Below are positions 46,732 through 59,204 of a stretch of DNA of 64,000 nucleotides, piece after piece (the stretch's first letter is position 1; each line of letters begins with the position of its first letter). This DNA is from Serpula lacrymans var. lacrymans S7.9 (Eukaryota; Basidiomycota; Agaricomycetes; Boletales; Serpulaceae): contig NW_006763298.1 in the NCBI RefSeq assembly GCF_000218685.1, positions 1,460,869 to 1,524,868 on the forward strand, written 5' to 3'. A program made the position numbers and the translations under genes. Below the pieces are notes generated by a model. The model made no database searches. It was not told the origin of the DNA and saw only the letters and a list, made by a program, of their open reading frames with translations.

Positions 46732-49700
46732 ATGGTTGATAAAAGTCAGAAACCTCTGCCAAGCGTTCCTCGCCATCCACAAATTCGACACAATCTACAC
46801 GAAGATGCCCGCGCTCACCTGAAGAAATTCATCGAGGAAGTCTTAGCTGAAGACGATTCACTGTCTTCTCAGTACGCCACAAGAGAGTCATGGGCAGAGG
46901 CACTGGAAGCTGGCCTCGAAAGCTTGGGAGAGAGCATCTCCGCTGGAGGATGGCTGACTGGATTCAGGCGGGCCAGAAATGCGGAGAAGATCCGTCCAGA
47001 TACGTCCAGAGCAAGTTTGGACCACAAGAAGGACGAGAAGACAGTCGAAGAGGTCCCAGGAAAGGCAAACACCCAGACCAGTGATAATGACACTCAGAGC
47101 AAGGCTTCAGACGAGGTGATCCGCCGGCGGAAGACTCATTCAAGTTCTACGAATGAAGACGACACATATAAAGCTCAGACCCTGGAAAGAATGCGAGCTA
47201 TTCTTTCACTTCCTGCTGTTCCTGTCCCAAAGCCCCTGCCAAAGCACTTGCTGCTCTGTGTATCTGCACTTGCGGGCGATGTAGTACCTTCGGGGGACCA
47301 TCATAGCAGCGCTACTTCCATGCACACCGCTGTACAGTGTATCTTTCGAGAAGGAACATTTGATCTTCCAGAAGCTATTTCTGACAATCATAGGGTTTTA
47401 TGTGGGCTTGGATGGCATGGTTAGTCCTCGCATCTACACTTTCGTTATCTTACTTTCCTGACAGATTACATCTTATCAGATAATTCTGCTATATCTGATT
47501 CCAACGACGTCAGAGTCGTAGGAGGGAGTTTCACATTAGTTGGCGTTACATCACCCCTACAGCACGAACTTCTATGCAAGGTCTTGCGCATATCATTGTA
47601 CACATATCTCTCTTTACTACTGGAAACATTCGCTCTACTTGAATCCCACGCTCAATTGCAGTTCCCAAAGCCACGACGTTCGCCTTTGCCCCCAGTTCCT
47701 CACCATGCAGAAGAACATCCTGTAAAACGTCCCACTCTTCTTTCACCGGGTCACAGCATATTTTCGTTTTTTACAAAGAAGAAAGATGATTTTCTTCACA
47801 GAACATTTAACATATCTCCCGTCGTTGAGCGAGGCGGGTCATTTGATCTCCCGATTTCTGGACCTTTCCATAACCATAACCCAACCCCGGCATCCGCAGA
47901 CAGTACCTTCACTCGTTTACGTAGTCTTTCTTTCGTATCGGATCGACTGTCAACACCAATAATAAGGAAGGATGACACGGAGAATGACCCCCCTTTCATG
48001 TCGACTCTTAGGCGGATTGAGAAGTATAAGGCTCTTCTCTCCACTTCTCCTGGGGTATCTTCCTCAGTGTCTCCACCTTCACTCCTTACTATCATAGCCG
48101 AAAAAGAAAAATCAAATCCATCTCGTTTACTCCAAGGGGACGAAAAGGCTGGTTTGACGACAATTCTTGGTTGGAGTGGGAGAGATGTACGAGGAAAGGG
48201 TATGACCGGTTTGGCTGGCTTCGTGCGCCATCAGGAAATATCATTTCTGCGTTCTGAACAAGTTCCTTCCACTTCAAGCTCCACACTAGCACCAGCATCT
48301 GACTCAACCATTCCTTCGCCTTCGGCTACGCAATCACCGAGCATCGTTTATAAACCATGTAGGAAGGCTCAGTGGGTTACTTTTCTTTACTACTCCCGTC
48401 ACGCCGATGGAATCCTAGGCCAGACCATCATTGATTGGTGTTCTGAGGCAGACAAACCGTGTTATAACACGGCATGCTCGGTGAAACGAGGAGCTCACGA
48501 AACCAGGTGGTACCACGGAAATTTAAAGATCACAGTCAATATATGTAGTGCTGAAGTGGGAAGCAAGGAAAATGGCGACAATATCGTCATCTCAGAGAGC
48601 TGCAAGGTCTGTGGGGAAAAGACTGAACGTGTCCCTATGAGTGACGGAACACAGTGCGTCCACAGTTTTCTGTATGTTTCCGACTCAAGTTATATATTGC
48701 CTTTTCTACAGTCTACTTTCATTTGCAAAATATCTGGAGCTGCTCCTGTATTCGCCCTACCTCTGTGGGCTGGCTCGTCCATTATGCGAACATATGATGC
48801 TGCCTCAACGACCGTGGCCTACTGCCGAAATGCCTATTCCTCACTCACGTTTCAACATCATCAGACACTTCTCTTATAGAAAACACGCTGTCTCATTTTC
48901 GGTCACGGAAGTAGATGATATATATGATTTACAAGTGCCCAGATCTCAAATATTGAAGAACAATGGAAGTAAAACACCAGATCGAATATTTTTTCAAGGC
49001 AAAGAGTCCGATCAAGAGGAGGCCAGAAAGGTGCTCAGAAGAGAGATCAAGGCTTGGTGGCAAGCCGTTTCGGATCATATGGATAGTCTAGTAAGTAATA
49101 TTAGTCGTATTACCTTTCGCAGCCAATTCACTGCATTCGGTAGGAAATAGCTTTTGATGACCACTCACGATTCTGGCGCAAGACGTTACCTCGCTTACCA
49201 TCTGAAGACGACGCATATGATGGAGGAAGTGATGACACCCATACTACTCCTAAAGCTCGCGTAATTTCCCTTCCGCCTCTGCCTAGTAGTACATCTGATC
49301 TCCACTCGCCCATGCCGAAAAAGGGAGATTGGAGCTCTCACCCAGAATCCATTTCCCTACCGCCTACTAAGCCGAGTTCACCACAGCCAGGTTTACCCAT
49401 TTCTCCTACTGCTCAAAAGCTGGCACCAGACAATGTTGAGAGCACCCCGAGGCCAAAGAGTACTCTTCCATCTATCCTAGACCAAGATGCTCAATCTCTA
49501 CTCCGTCTTTCCAGTCTGCGACACTCTTTTCAAAGAACAGAGCAATCCTTATATACACAGCTCTCTCAAACCCCTGTATCAACCCTCAATGACGTTCGCC
49601 ATTCGTTTATATGCGCTGCTCGGGGCGCAAGTAAACGTCTCAATGCATGGCAGACTAAACATTTACCAAGATCTCTGGGTAAGGGAAAAGCTGGAGTAGG

Positions 49701-51896
49701 CTTCTTGTCTGTTCAGGAGCCTTCTTGGTGGAGTAAGGGTTGTCATGCTGTCCCAGGTGGTAATTTTATAATTCAAGAAGATGACTGGGGGAGCATCATC
49801 GCGTTCACACTTAGGTAGGCTTGTATTGTGAAACTGACATATGACTTATTAACGAGCTTTTTACTAGCTGCACTGATTTTCAACGTGAATTGTCAGGGAT
49901 GGCGTCCAATCGAAGTATAGCTGCTGATACCTCAGTCCCCACCACGCCGAACTCGATTTCTGAGAACTCTTCGTTCTTTAGCGCAAACTCCTTGAGGTTT
50001 TTTTCTTCATCTGCTAAACCTGATCCAGATCAAGAAGGGGTCGTTTGGTATGAAGCTGATGCCTACTCCGCTGTCATCACTCGCAAGGAACATTCTAAAG
50101 AGTACACCTCTTTACTTTCTTTTAAGGATGTTCTACGTCAAAGAGCACCTGGGGAATTGTCAAGTGAGAGGAGTAGCTCCTCTGGGGTTAGTAGTGGAGG
50201 TATATCTTTGGCATCATATGCCAAACCGGCAGTCGAGGTTAACTTGGAACATGCCGGAGGCGAGGTCAGCGGACTACCTGAAGCGACGGAGACTCGGAAG
50301 CTCCTGCAAGAGTTGGATGCATCTTCTGCCAGTGATACTGCGTCTCTGTCGGGTAGCGTGTTGTCAAACTCCGAGTTCATACAGTCTCACATACAACGCG
50401 GTAATGCCTCTATGGTGTCCACTGACAGTAACTCCACGGTTGGACCAGATACGAATAACATCAATCTACCTCCTTCACCTCCCCCAAAAGATCCAGCAGC
50501 CCCACAACGGAAAGATTCAGCATCAACCACCACTAGCCAACTACTATTTTCCGAGAACCCTGCTCCTACACCTACATCGTCCAACTTCGGTTCTACCTTA
50601 TCAAGTGGTTTTACGAATGCCATGCGATATTTTCTATCCACTGGAGAAGGTTCTCAATACACAGCTGCGCAGGATTTCAGGAACAAGCATGGACTTCTTC
50701 TTACTGATTCACTCTATATTGACGAACGTCCTCATATCAAGTACGACTGGACGATTGGAAAGCGGCTGAAGTTCAGCTGTACGGTTTACTATGCGAAACA
50801 ATTCGATGGCCTTCGGAGGAAGTGTGGTATTGAGGATATTTTCGTCAAAAGTCTTTCCAGGAGTACCAATTGGATGGCCGAAGGCGGGAAAAGTAAATCG
50901 AATTTCTGGAAGACCACGGATGATCGATTCATCATCAAAACTCTAGTTAATGCTTGGAATGTTGCAGACCTGTGAGTTGGTACCTTGTTGCCTGCAGTCT
51001 CATAACTCACCATGTCTAATCCAGACAAGTCTTGAACGATCTCGCGCCATCATATTTCAGATATATGGAATCCACGGCAGGCAAGCCAACTGTACTCGCA
51101 AAATTGCTAGGTTTCTACACTGTTGAGATCAGGAACCTAGAGAGCGGGACGACGCAAGCAAAGGCAGATCTTTTGGTGATGGAAAACCTGTTTTACGGAT
51201 ATAATATTTCCAAAACATTTGATTTGAAGGGTATTCAAGAGCGAAAGGTGAAACCCAATGGTGTTGGACCGCAGCGACGAAGAACGCTCTTTGATGGAGA
51301 ATGGGTTGAAGGTTGGTTTGTTTTCGTGCTACTGAATCCACGTTCTGACTCATTCAAATTCAAAAGATCAGCAAAGGTCCATGCTATTGATTCGACCCCA
51401 CTCCAAGTATGTCATACGTGAAGCAATAAAGAACGATGCAGAGTTCTTGGCTAAAAGCAATATCATGGACTACTCGTACGTTCTTCTTACCCTTGCAGTT
51501 TGATTTATTCATATCACGGGTAATTGTCAGACTCTTGCTTGGTGTTGACGAAGGGCAAAAGCGCATCGTTTGTGGTCTTGTCGATACGATAGGTATGTTC
51601 AGTTGACCGGCGTGGCCATTGGACCACACTGATGCCAACCCACTCTTACTACAGGGAGCTACACCTTTGCCAAAACATTAGAATATAAGGCAAAGCATGG
51701 CCTCACAGGAGGTAAGGCCGTGACTGTAGTGCCACCCGCGGAGTATCAGCAACGTTTCGTTACTTCCATGGATGACTATTTCGTCGCCTGTCCTGACAAG
51801 TGGTCTCGCGGTGTTGATTTGGAGTCTGGGCCGGAATCTGACATGTACGCATCGAGGAGGGCAGGCGATTGGACGGCGCTGCCCAATGTCCTATAA
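46732..51896 (+). CDS. FAB1: Fab1/PIKfyve-like phosphatidylinositol-3-phosphate 5-kinase, without FYVE domain
   Basis: The protein is near 1,570 residues. The N-terminus (MVDKSQKPLPSVPRHPQ) has no FYVE zinc finger. A short piece resembling the end of the Cpn60/TCP1-like domain is seen at VRVVGGSFTLVGVTSPLQHE through LYTYLSLLLETFALL. Next is the cysteine-rich region of Fab1 (CSEADKPCYNTACSVKRGAH, then SESCKVCGEKTERV) with FAKYLELLLYS and FNIIRHFSYRKHAVSF. A long Ser-rich linker leads to the C-terminal PIPK kinase: CTVYYAKQFDGLRRKCGIED, GGKSKSNFWKTTDDRFIIK with the catalytic Lys, SYFRYMESTAGKPTVLAKLL, FDLKGIQERKV, IMDYSLLLGVD and CGLVDTIGSYTFAKTLEYKA. Family members make PI(3,5)P2 on the vacuole and endosome. 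Without FYVE, membrane targeting must differ. Start at 46732 is the first in-frame ATG. Confidence 0.88.
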
Positions 51897-52405
51897 CTTT
51901 TCGTCGGAAGTATCACCAATTCGTTGAAGATTTAAGTTATACGCGAGTGCTCGCGTTTCATTTTCTCCCTTACCTATGCAACCTTGACAGTTGAGCACAT
52001 CATATTAATGTTTCTACTCGTGTATGTCTACCTCAGGAATCTCATGTACTACTCCCTACTTCGACGACTTCACCTTGAATATCAATAACTGGACAATGGA
52101 GCTCCCTTGCAAATCCCAAACAAAACTGATAACAGCGAACTATCGTACACGGCTCTGTTTATATTTGTACATGAATCTGCTACCACTGCCGTGGTCAAAC
52201 ATTTCCTTCGAAAACTATTTACCACTTTTCATGTGCAGGGCGCACTGGTACAATTATTTCAGTTATACAGTCTACAAAGAGCGCATATATCCACTTACAG
52301 TCAAGCTCCCAGCTCCATGCAGAGCTATCCTGTTTCACAAGATAGAGATAGGACTGAACGGACAGATGAAAAGATGTCAGACATGAACAGGAGAGCGATC
52401 AAGAA
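51897..52405. other. Convergent 3' intergenic region
   Basis: Between the Fab1-like gene (plus) and the dehydrogenase gene (minus). AT-rich, with no coding trail; plus-strand open stretches here look like chance. Confidence 0.55.
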
Positions 52406-53483
52406 TTAACATACATTAGCAATGCCTTCCGCACTCAATCTGACATCTGGGTTCGCTTCCCAGTTAGGGTCATTCCTGAAGGACCTGCTTTTGTCGGTTA
52501 ATATGCCTATATAGTAAGAGTAAGGATTCATTAGCTGCAACATTATGAAGAACAGACGTCAGGAGGGGACATACCTCCGTCGATAATGGTCTATAATCAG
52601 TCAAAGTTTTGATTGCGAGCGTCAGTTCATTAAGTTCGAGGTTCAAGGTTATGTGACTTACGTGAGCAACCTGTGAATCATGATTATCAGTCTTTTACTC
52701 GAAAGGAGTATAAATAAACCGCATACATGGATGTTCTGCTTCCCAAACTCCTTTGCCAGGCTCTGGGACAACGCTCTAACTCCGAACTTGCCAGCAGCGA
52801 AGGCACTCGTAGTCACATTGCCCCTGATACTCGCCGTAGCTCCCGTGAACAAAAGAGTGCCCTTCTTTCTGATGCCACCCGCAACGCCGCCTTCGCTCTC
52901 GAGCTCGACATCCTGCTTTGTAATGATAGATAAACTCTCGCGTGCAAACGCAAATGAAGCGATGATGTTAGTCTCAGTGGAAAGTTGTACTTCCTCTTCG
53001 GTAATCTCCAAGAAGGGTTTCCACACGCCGAAGCTTGCATTGAAGAGAGCCACGCGGAGAGGCGCATTCTGGAAGTGGGCTTTCAAGGAGGTAAATGCAG
53101 ACTTGATCTCTGCTGCAGAGTAATCTTTGATAGGAAAGGCTGCGGCCTATAATAGAACCATGGTGAGTCAGATTCGAGGATTCGCAAGCTCCAGACACTG
53201 ACCTCGCCTCCCGCCGTGTTGATTTCCGAGGCGAGCTTGTTAAGAGAATCAACTCCACGAGAGATCAGGGCAACTCTGTAACCCTGTTTTGCGAAAAGGC
53301 GACTATATGCGCGTGCTATGATAAGGCCGGACAGTGTCAGGGGTTGAAGCGAACTCACGCAGTAGCAGCTCCAGTGCCTTCAAACAATGATCAGGAGGTG
53401 TGCACCAGCGCATTCAAGTATCACCACTCACCAGATCCATTACCGACACCAGCAACCACAAAGAGGGGACGTGCTGAGGACAT
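52406..53483 (-). CDS. Short-chain dehydrogenase/reductase family protein with altered active site
   Basis: The spliced product (about 245 residues) starts MSSARPLFVVAGVGNGSGTG, a Rossmann glycine motif. It continues AKQGYRVALISRGVDSLNKL, AALFNASFGVWKP-type residues (LRVALFNASFGVWKPFLEIT), TLLFTGATASIRGNVTTSAF, AAGKFGVRALSQSLAKEFGK and TIIDGGILTDKSRS. It ends GIANVC. In classical SDRs the active site is Ser plus Tyr-x3-Lys; here the position reads F-AAGK, so Phe replaces the catalytic Tyr while Lys remains. A related group of fungal, plant and bacterial SDRs shares this change. Catalysis, if any, would differ. Introns include tiny exons of 9 nt (52662-52670) and 16 nt (52575-52590). The stop is at 52406-52408. 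Confidence 0.85.
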
Positions 53484-53974
53484 GTCAATGTGTGAGAATA
53501 TGGGGCTTTGTACTAAGTTTGTAGGTCGTGGGGGTGTTGATTAACGTTGATCCTTGGGCCCTTTATATGCTCTTGCTCGCTGTGATATTCGTAAGGAAAG
53601 AAGAGTTACGCCATCTGTTTGTCACATTGTGAATTTGAATGGTCAGCTTGGGGGAGCAAAGCTTCGAGCTTGCTAATACATATCTCTTCGCCGAGAGTAT
53701 AACCGAGACCGCGATATGCCATGTGTCGGTGGCAGTGCAAAAGGCCTAATACTGTTGTAGCGCCGCACTACGGTCAGGTTCACATCGACGATGACGCTAT
53801 ATCCAATCATTCGTGCTCTTTGTTTCTCAACATCATCCCATCCTTCAAGAATCAACTTTCTAAGCAAAGGAAACAATCGACCTTAGTCAGGTTCACGCGG
53901 CTGACTCAGTCAGCATTTGGCGATCAAGTTTATAATGCAGAACGAGACCAATCGACATTCGACATTCAAAAGGA
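53484..53974. other. Intergenic region upstream of the dehydrogenase
   Basis: Should hold the promoter of the dehydrogenase (minus; TATA-like TATAAAGG on the minus strand near 53560-53567) and the 3' end of the next minus-strand gene. A minus-strand open stretch at 53673-53876 has no recognisable domain and could be a 3' exon of that gene. Confidence 0.45.
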
Positions 53975-56211
53975 TCATACGTATCCGAACACCGTGAGTG
54001 TATGTCGTGTCACTGTCGACTTTGCCCCGGATGGGCGGGGGCTACTGACAGACACCCATTTGTGCCTGAACAATGGACATAAGCTTCCCACATCCAGGTA
54101 TTCATTGATGTCTCGTTTCTTGTAAAGCGCGGGGATGAACCGAGCTTCGTGCATTACATTGCCTGGTTTAAATTCTGTATGCGTACCTTTCATCAGCGAC
54201 GTCAAACAATTCAGAGATGGCATCACGCACCGCTGGTCTACAGAAGCTGCACGACAACCGCTCGCAAGCCAGTGACCCACAGGCATATCAATAATAGTCT
54301 CATCAGACTCAGTGGAGGCTTCACTGCCGGCGTATTCAGGCACTGGCTCAGAGAATCCCGCCTGATTGCTCTCATCCATAGACAAACGAGGGGGTGTGTT
54401 TTCCACTGGTAGTAATTTCGAGCGCCATTCTTCTACTTTTGCACGACTTTTCCAAAGGGGCTGTATGGGCATCATGTGTAAAGGTCCTTGGATGCGCCCC
54501 ACGACCGACCCTTCATTATCTGAGATATCCGGTACAAGTGTGTTAAAGCCGGCGGAAGACCCAGGTTCTACGGAAATCTATATTCAAGCCGTGCTCCAGG
54601 GATAGTCGAACTAAAAACTACCTTGACTCTGACCACTCCATCTCGACTCCGACCACGCAAAAGCAATACTGCTAGCATCGGAACCTGCGTCCGAGGCCGC
54701 GAACTGAGGTGTCATGTTCATAACAGGCTCTGGGCACTGCACACAATCAGAGTGGGATAAGCTAAGGAAGTAGAAATGCGTACATCTGGATGTATAAAGC
54801 CTTCAGGTAAATCAGCAGCTGAGGCAAGCCAATATACTAAAGCTTGGATGATAGTAGGATTGTGCGAGGAAGAATCATACACGGGAGAAACGAAAGCTGC
54901 AGTCCACCCTAGATAATAATACTGAGAATCAACGTTTATTCGTACGATTCGTAAATTACCTCTGGAAAACGAGCCGAAGATCCACTTTTGATAGCTGGTA
55001 AGGATGAAGTATGGACTTCGCTTGCTTGTGCATATATCCCATATCTGTCATTTCACACAGTTGAGCCCAACGACTGAGCAGAATTCACATCACAGATTTA
55101 CCCTGGCCCATAAGCGTTCTTTACTTTGGTAGGATGCACTTTGCGTGGGTAGCTGAGGTTGTGCCTCAGTGTGAGACTTGAGAAGAATGAGCACAAGCAC
55201 GTACCGACTTCATCTCGATAAACTGCAACATGTCTTCTGGACTGAGCACCCAAGGAGGCTGGCATATCAAAATCACAGATTTCCTACTGATCTCAGCGCT
55301 GGACGCGTCGTATAGATGCGTCCAAACGGTATTTCGGAAAATATCATCGATGTCGTCGCTTTCCCGGTTACCCAGGTCGAAACCCCAGCGCGATATTTGT
55401 GGGAAAGCAAGATGCAGTACACGTTGTACAGTTCGTAAAGGATAAGCATATAACCAGTATTCGAGCCTGGAAAAACGTAAGCAAGGATTAAGACGGTAGC
55501 CAGATAAATTTACAGGCTTGTGTTTGAGACGGGTTTCAGGGAGATATACGGTATGGCGAATCTACGAGCAGATGGAACTGAAAGGACACCTTCCGTTTCC
55601 CCATCATAATCATCCACCCCTAAGGACTTGCATGGTATGTATTTTTCTGTCCCTGGGACCTTCAAATGTTAGCTATGCACGGACACGACAATTAGTTCTG
55701 TTACTCACATCCATTGACAAGATCATTATAGGACGACAGAACGTGAATCACATGAATTTGGCGATGCGAGTTGTGACGGCAAGAGATTGTGTTACGATGA
55801 CTTTTGTGGCCTACTGGAGGTAATTCCGGGGCGCTTGGGCTATAAACTAAAGCTGGTAGCACCGCATCCTTGATATATGCTAGCAGATTGTCAGACCCGC
55901 GGTATGACATGATGTATGGAATGGATACTAGTGGCATTAGAAGGAGAGCAGCAAATGTGTCGAACTCTGCGACGACGAGCAATAAAAGGATATCGCTGAG
56001 GCCATGTCTGAAGGATAAAATGTATCTAGGGACAACAAATATCCTTGTACTGTCGACATCGCGGACTGCATGGTTGCAATGAAAAGAGAACAAGAACCAG
56101 TACAAGCAAGGTCCTCGACTCGGGAGTTGCCGCGAGTTGCATTAAGCAGAGCCGCGGAGTCGAATATTTTCTGCAGGATTCTACCAGTCTGACAGTCATG
56201 ACTGCGTTCAC
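53975..56211 (-). CDS. Hypothetical protein, multi-exon, no recognised domain
   Basis: I do not recognise the family. On the minus strand the trail reads ILQKIFDSAALLNATRGNSR and SAMSTVQGYLLSLDTFYPSD, then IPYIMSYRGSDNLLAYIKDA, EYWLYAYPLRTVQRVLHLAF, WGFDLGNRESDDIDDIFRNT, ILICQPPWVLSPEDMLQFIE and LTSYQKWIFGSFSRG. NPTIIQALVYWLASAADLPE and QFAASDAGSDASSIAFAWSE follow. The last exon contains GRIQGPLHMMPIQPLWKSRA, SMDESNQAGFSEPVPEYAGS and MPVGHWLASGC, ending at a TGA at 53975-53977. Exons are joined by short introns with normal sites. The protein looks globular, with hydrophobic patches but no clear membrane span and an acidic, Ser-rich part near the C-terminus. The 5' end is uncertain: the ATG at 56211 is a placeholder and upstream exons may exist. 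Confidence 0.55.
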
Positions 56212-56827
56212 TTCAATTGACAGATAAGGTGTTCAACCACCCTGTTGGAGGCACCGTGGGCAGGATAATGGACAGAGCCTGAAGGTATACTAGAGGTTCG
56301 TTCGACAAAGCATGAATAAGTGCGGTTAAGCAACGATCCAGATTCCCGTCACTTGCATAGGAGTCGGATAACTACAGGAAAGACCCTTGAGTACGAAGCG
56401 CACAAGAAAATTGGACACCACAACTGATGCCAGGTATTCGGAGCCTGCAGTATCTGTATAGGCGAGTGACTCTCATCTGAGCGTGGACGTGCTTTTTTAG
56501 AATATTCCATCAACCAGTCAAATTTGCAGATTGATCGCTTGCTCAGCCAATGTCAGTAAAGTGAGGGTGTTGCCCAATATTGTTTGATGATGGCAAGCAC
56601 ATGAGAAAGCATCAGAAAATGCGGTATGTCCGTGGAACATTGACTTTGGCTGCGGGGGCAGAACGGCCCGGGAACAAGGCGGGCCGCTCAATGCCGTCAG
56701 CAATTGAATGCTATGACGTCACGTGTTTTTTACTGTCCCACCGCGTCTCGGATGATCGCTGATCGAGGTCCCATGATCCCTTCCGTTTCTGCGAACCCCG
56801 CATTTCGCAGGTCGGGCAACGACTTGG
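56212..56827. other. Divergent intergenic region
   Basis: Separates the unknown minus-strand gene from the first polygalacturonase. It may contain 5' exons of the unknown gene. No other coding trail was seen. Confidence 0.45.
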
Positions 56828-56835
56828 TATAAAAA
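56828..56835 (+). promoter_or_regulatory. TATA box of the first polygalacturonase
   Basis: TATAAAAA about 60 bp upstream of the ATG at 56890, with CA-rich sequence between, fits a fungal TATA promoter for an inducible secreted enzyme. Confidence 0.55.
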
Positions 56836-56889
56836 CATCGCAGGCCATGAAGACGAGCTGCAGCGATTATCTCAGCTCGTGGCGTAACA

Positions 56890-58673
56890 ATGCGCTTTCT
56901 CTCTGCCCTACTTGCTTTACTGCCCCTGGCGTACGCGTCCAACGCGAATGTTCAAGTTAATGGGAATGTCTGCACTGTCGTACCACTCGGTGGGGGGCAG
57001 GACGATGGGCCTAACGTCCTTTCTGCCTTTTCGCAATGCGGAGACGGAGGCACCATAGTCCTGGACAGTTACTACGTGGTCGGAACCGTCTTGGTTACTA
57101 CTGGTCTCAAAGACGTTAACATCGAGTTGAGTGGTACTGGTAAGCCCATCACCTGTATCATAGTGTGTCTTTGCACGTGGTAACGCACGCTATCATCCAG
57201 TGCAATATACTCCAGATATCGCTTACTGGTCACCAAACTCGCTGTATATGGCATATCAAAATGCGTTTGTGCAATTCCATGCTTTTTTTTTTTCGTCGAC
57301 TAAAGTATGATGTCCTAAAAGCACAACTTACTGGTTCTTGTCTGGCGATAATCTTCATTTATACGGTGGTGGAACTCTGGACGCCAACGGCCAAGTTTGG
57401 TGGGATTACCCGAACAAGGTAAGCCTTGCCTCGTCAACTCGTACTCACTCATAACATATTGCATAGACTACTGGAACTGCAGGTGGTTCATCTACCACTT
57501 TTGCTCGCCCGGTACCTCTCACCGTTGGTAACGCGTCCAACGTGGTAATCGAAGACCTGACTGAGATTTCCTCGCCTTTCTGGGTAAGCACGACCTTCTC
57601 CCGTTCCGCTGGATAAAGCTTCTTATTTCTTCTATCTCTCACAGAATAACTTTGTCTATCAATCCACCAATGTAACATACAGGAACATAAATATTTCTTC
57701 GGTATCCTATTCATCCAACCCTGCCGCCAACTCTGGTGCGTCTGAATCCTCTTTCAAATCTAGTTGGTTGAGTATTGACTCTTTATAGATGGATGGGACA
57801 TCTATCGTTCATCTTACATCACCATCGAGAACTCCACCATAAACAACGACGACGACTGTGTTTGTGAGTTACAGTAGATACTGTTGTATTCGCTAAATTA
57901 ACTACCATCCTTATAGCTTTCAAACCTAACACCACGAATGTCATCATCAGCAATCTGCACTGCAATGGATCACACGGTATTTCCGTCGGGAGTCTAGGTC
58001 AAGTAAGGCTCCATACCCATCATTACTTCATCTTGAGCCCAGCAACTGAGCGCGATTGTCCTTTGTGTAGTATGCCGGGGAGACCGATATCGTCGCCAAC
58101 ATATACGTGAACAATGTCTACATGGCCAACGCCGAGAATGGTGCTCGTATCAAAGTCTTCGGTGGCTCTCCGTACGCGAACTCGACAGCAGGTGGTGGTA
58201 CAGGATATGTCCAGGTACGTTTCCATTCCACTCACCATATTGCAATCCATCTCTTCTTACCCCCCACCCGTTTCATAGAATGTAACGTATCAGAACTTCC
58301 AAGTGGTGAACGTCGACAACCCCATCACCGTTGACCAGTGTTATGACACGGATGCCGCCGCCTGTGCCGAATACCCCAGCCAGCTCAATATCTCTGATGT
58401 CCACTGTGGGTAACGCCCTCATGTCTATCCATCTACATCTCTTAACCCATTTTCTCTCAATAAACAGTTATTGACATCTACGGTACCTCGTCAGGAGAGG
58501 ACGGAACGGTGGTAGTCGATATCGAATGTTCCTCCGAGTGCCAGGATATCACCGCCACCGGCATCAACCTGACCAGCCCCAACGGAACTGCTACGTACGT
58601 TTGCCAAAATGTCGCGAGCGAGTCGCAGCTCGATTTCAACTGCACTGCTCCGTCGAGTTCATCCAGTGCCTAA
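56890..58673 (+). CDS. Exopolygalacturonase, glycoside hydrolase family 28
   Basis: The secreted protein (about 420 residues) has a signal peptide ([20 protein letters not shown]) and the GH28 right-handed beta-helix. It shows [60 protein letters not shown] and [20 protein letters not shown]. The catalytic motifs follow: NDDDCVSFKPN with acidic residues, [13 protein letters not shown] with the conserved His (codon 57973-57975), and [12 protein letters not shown] with Arg/Lys for substrate carboxylate binding. The chain ends [14 protein letters not shown]. It trims galacturonic acid from pectin chain ends outside the cell; the form fits exo-acting fungal enzymes. Introns break the gene about nine times. 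It is tail-to-tail with the paralog at 59205-61034. Confidence 0.93.
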
Positions 58674-59204
58674 AATACCTCCCCAGTCTGACATTTCCAT
58701 AGTTTTTAACTTGGGGCTTTATGTATGAGCCGATTACTGCGCTTACGAGTGTACCTTTTGAGTAAAATTGCAAAGATAGACTTCCGAATGTTATACCTGC
58801 CTTGCGAGCCTTGGATACATATATTTGTTTTGGGTGGTACATTTCTTAGACTCGCAGTTATACTTTGTTGAATGTTATAAACATGGAATCCACTATTCTC
58901 TACTGATCCAAGTTATCCTGTAATCCAATGTTCATGTAAATGTATTTCTCTCAACGACTTAGTCCACCCCCAGTTATGCGATACTAGTAATCCGTAGTAA
59001 CTAGTCCTTACTAGGCCTTACTAGTCGCACCACCTTTTTTATTCTTCTTAACTTGGGTTTTATGAGCAATTTACGCTCGTGAGTGTAAGCTTGAGCAGAC
59101 ATGAAAAGAGCCTTTATATAATACACGAACACCAGTGACACAAAATGGGTTCCCCCCCCACGGTGCCGATAACAAACAGTCAGACCAACCCCCCATCACA
59201 CCTC
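58674..59204. other. Convergent region between the two GH28 genes
   Basis: About 530 bp with no gene. A patch near 58979-59028 repeats ACTAG/CTAGT words several times (ACTAGTAATCC, AACTAGTCCTTACTAGG, CTTACTAGTCG). It should contain both terminators. Confidence 0.6.

Noticed and set aside
52680..53123. Plus-strand open frames opposite the dehydrogenase
   Set aside because: They mirror the minus-strand exon that encodes conserved SDR motifs.
53673..53876. A separate small gene at 53673-53876 on the minus strand
   Set aside because: No domain, no promoter sign and unusual composition; at best a 3' exon of the neighbouring gene.
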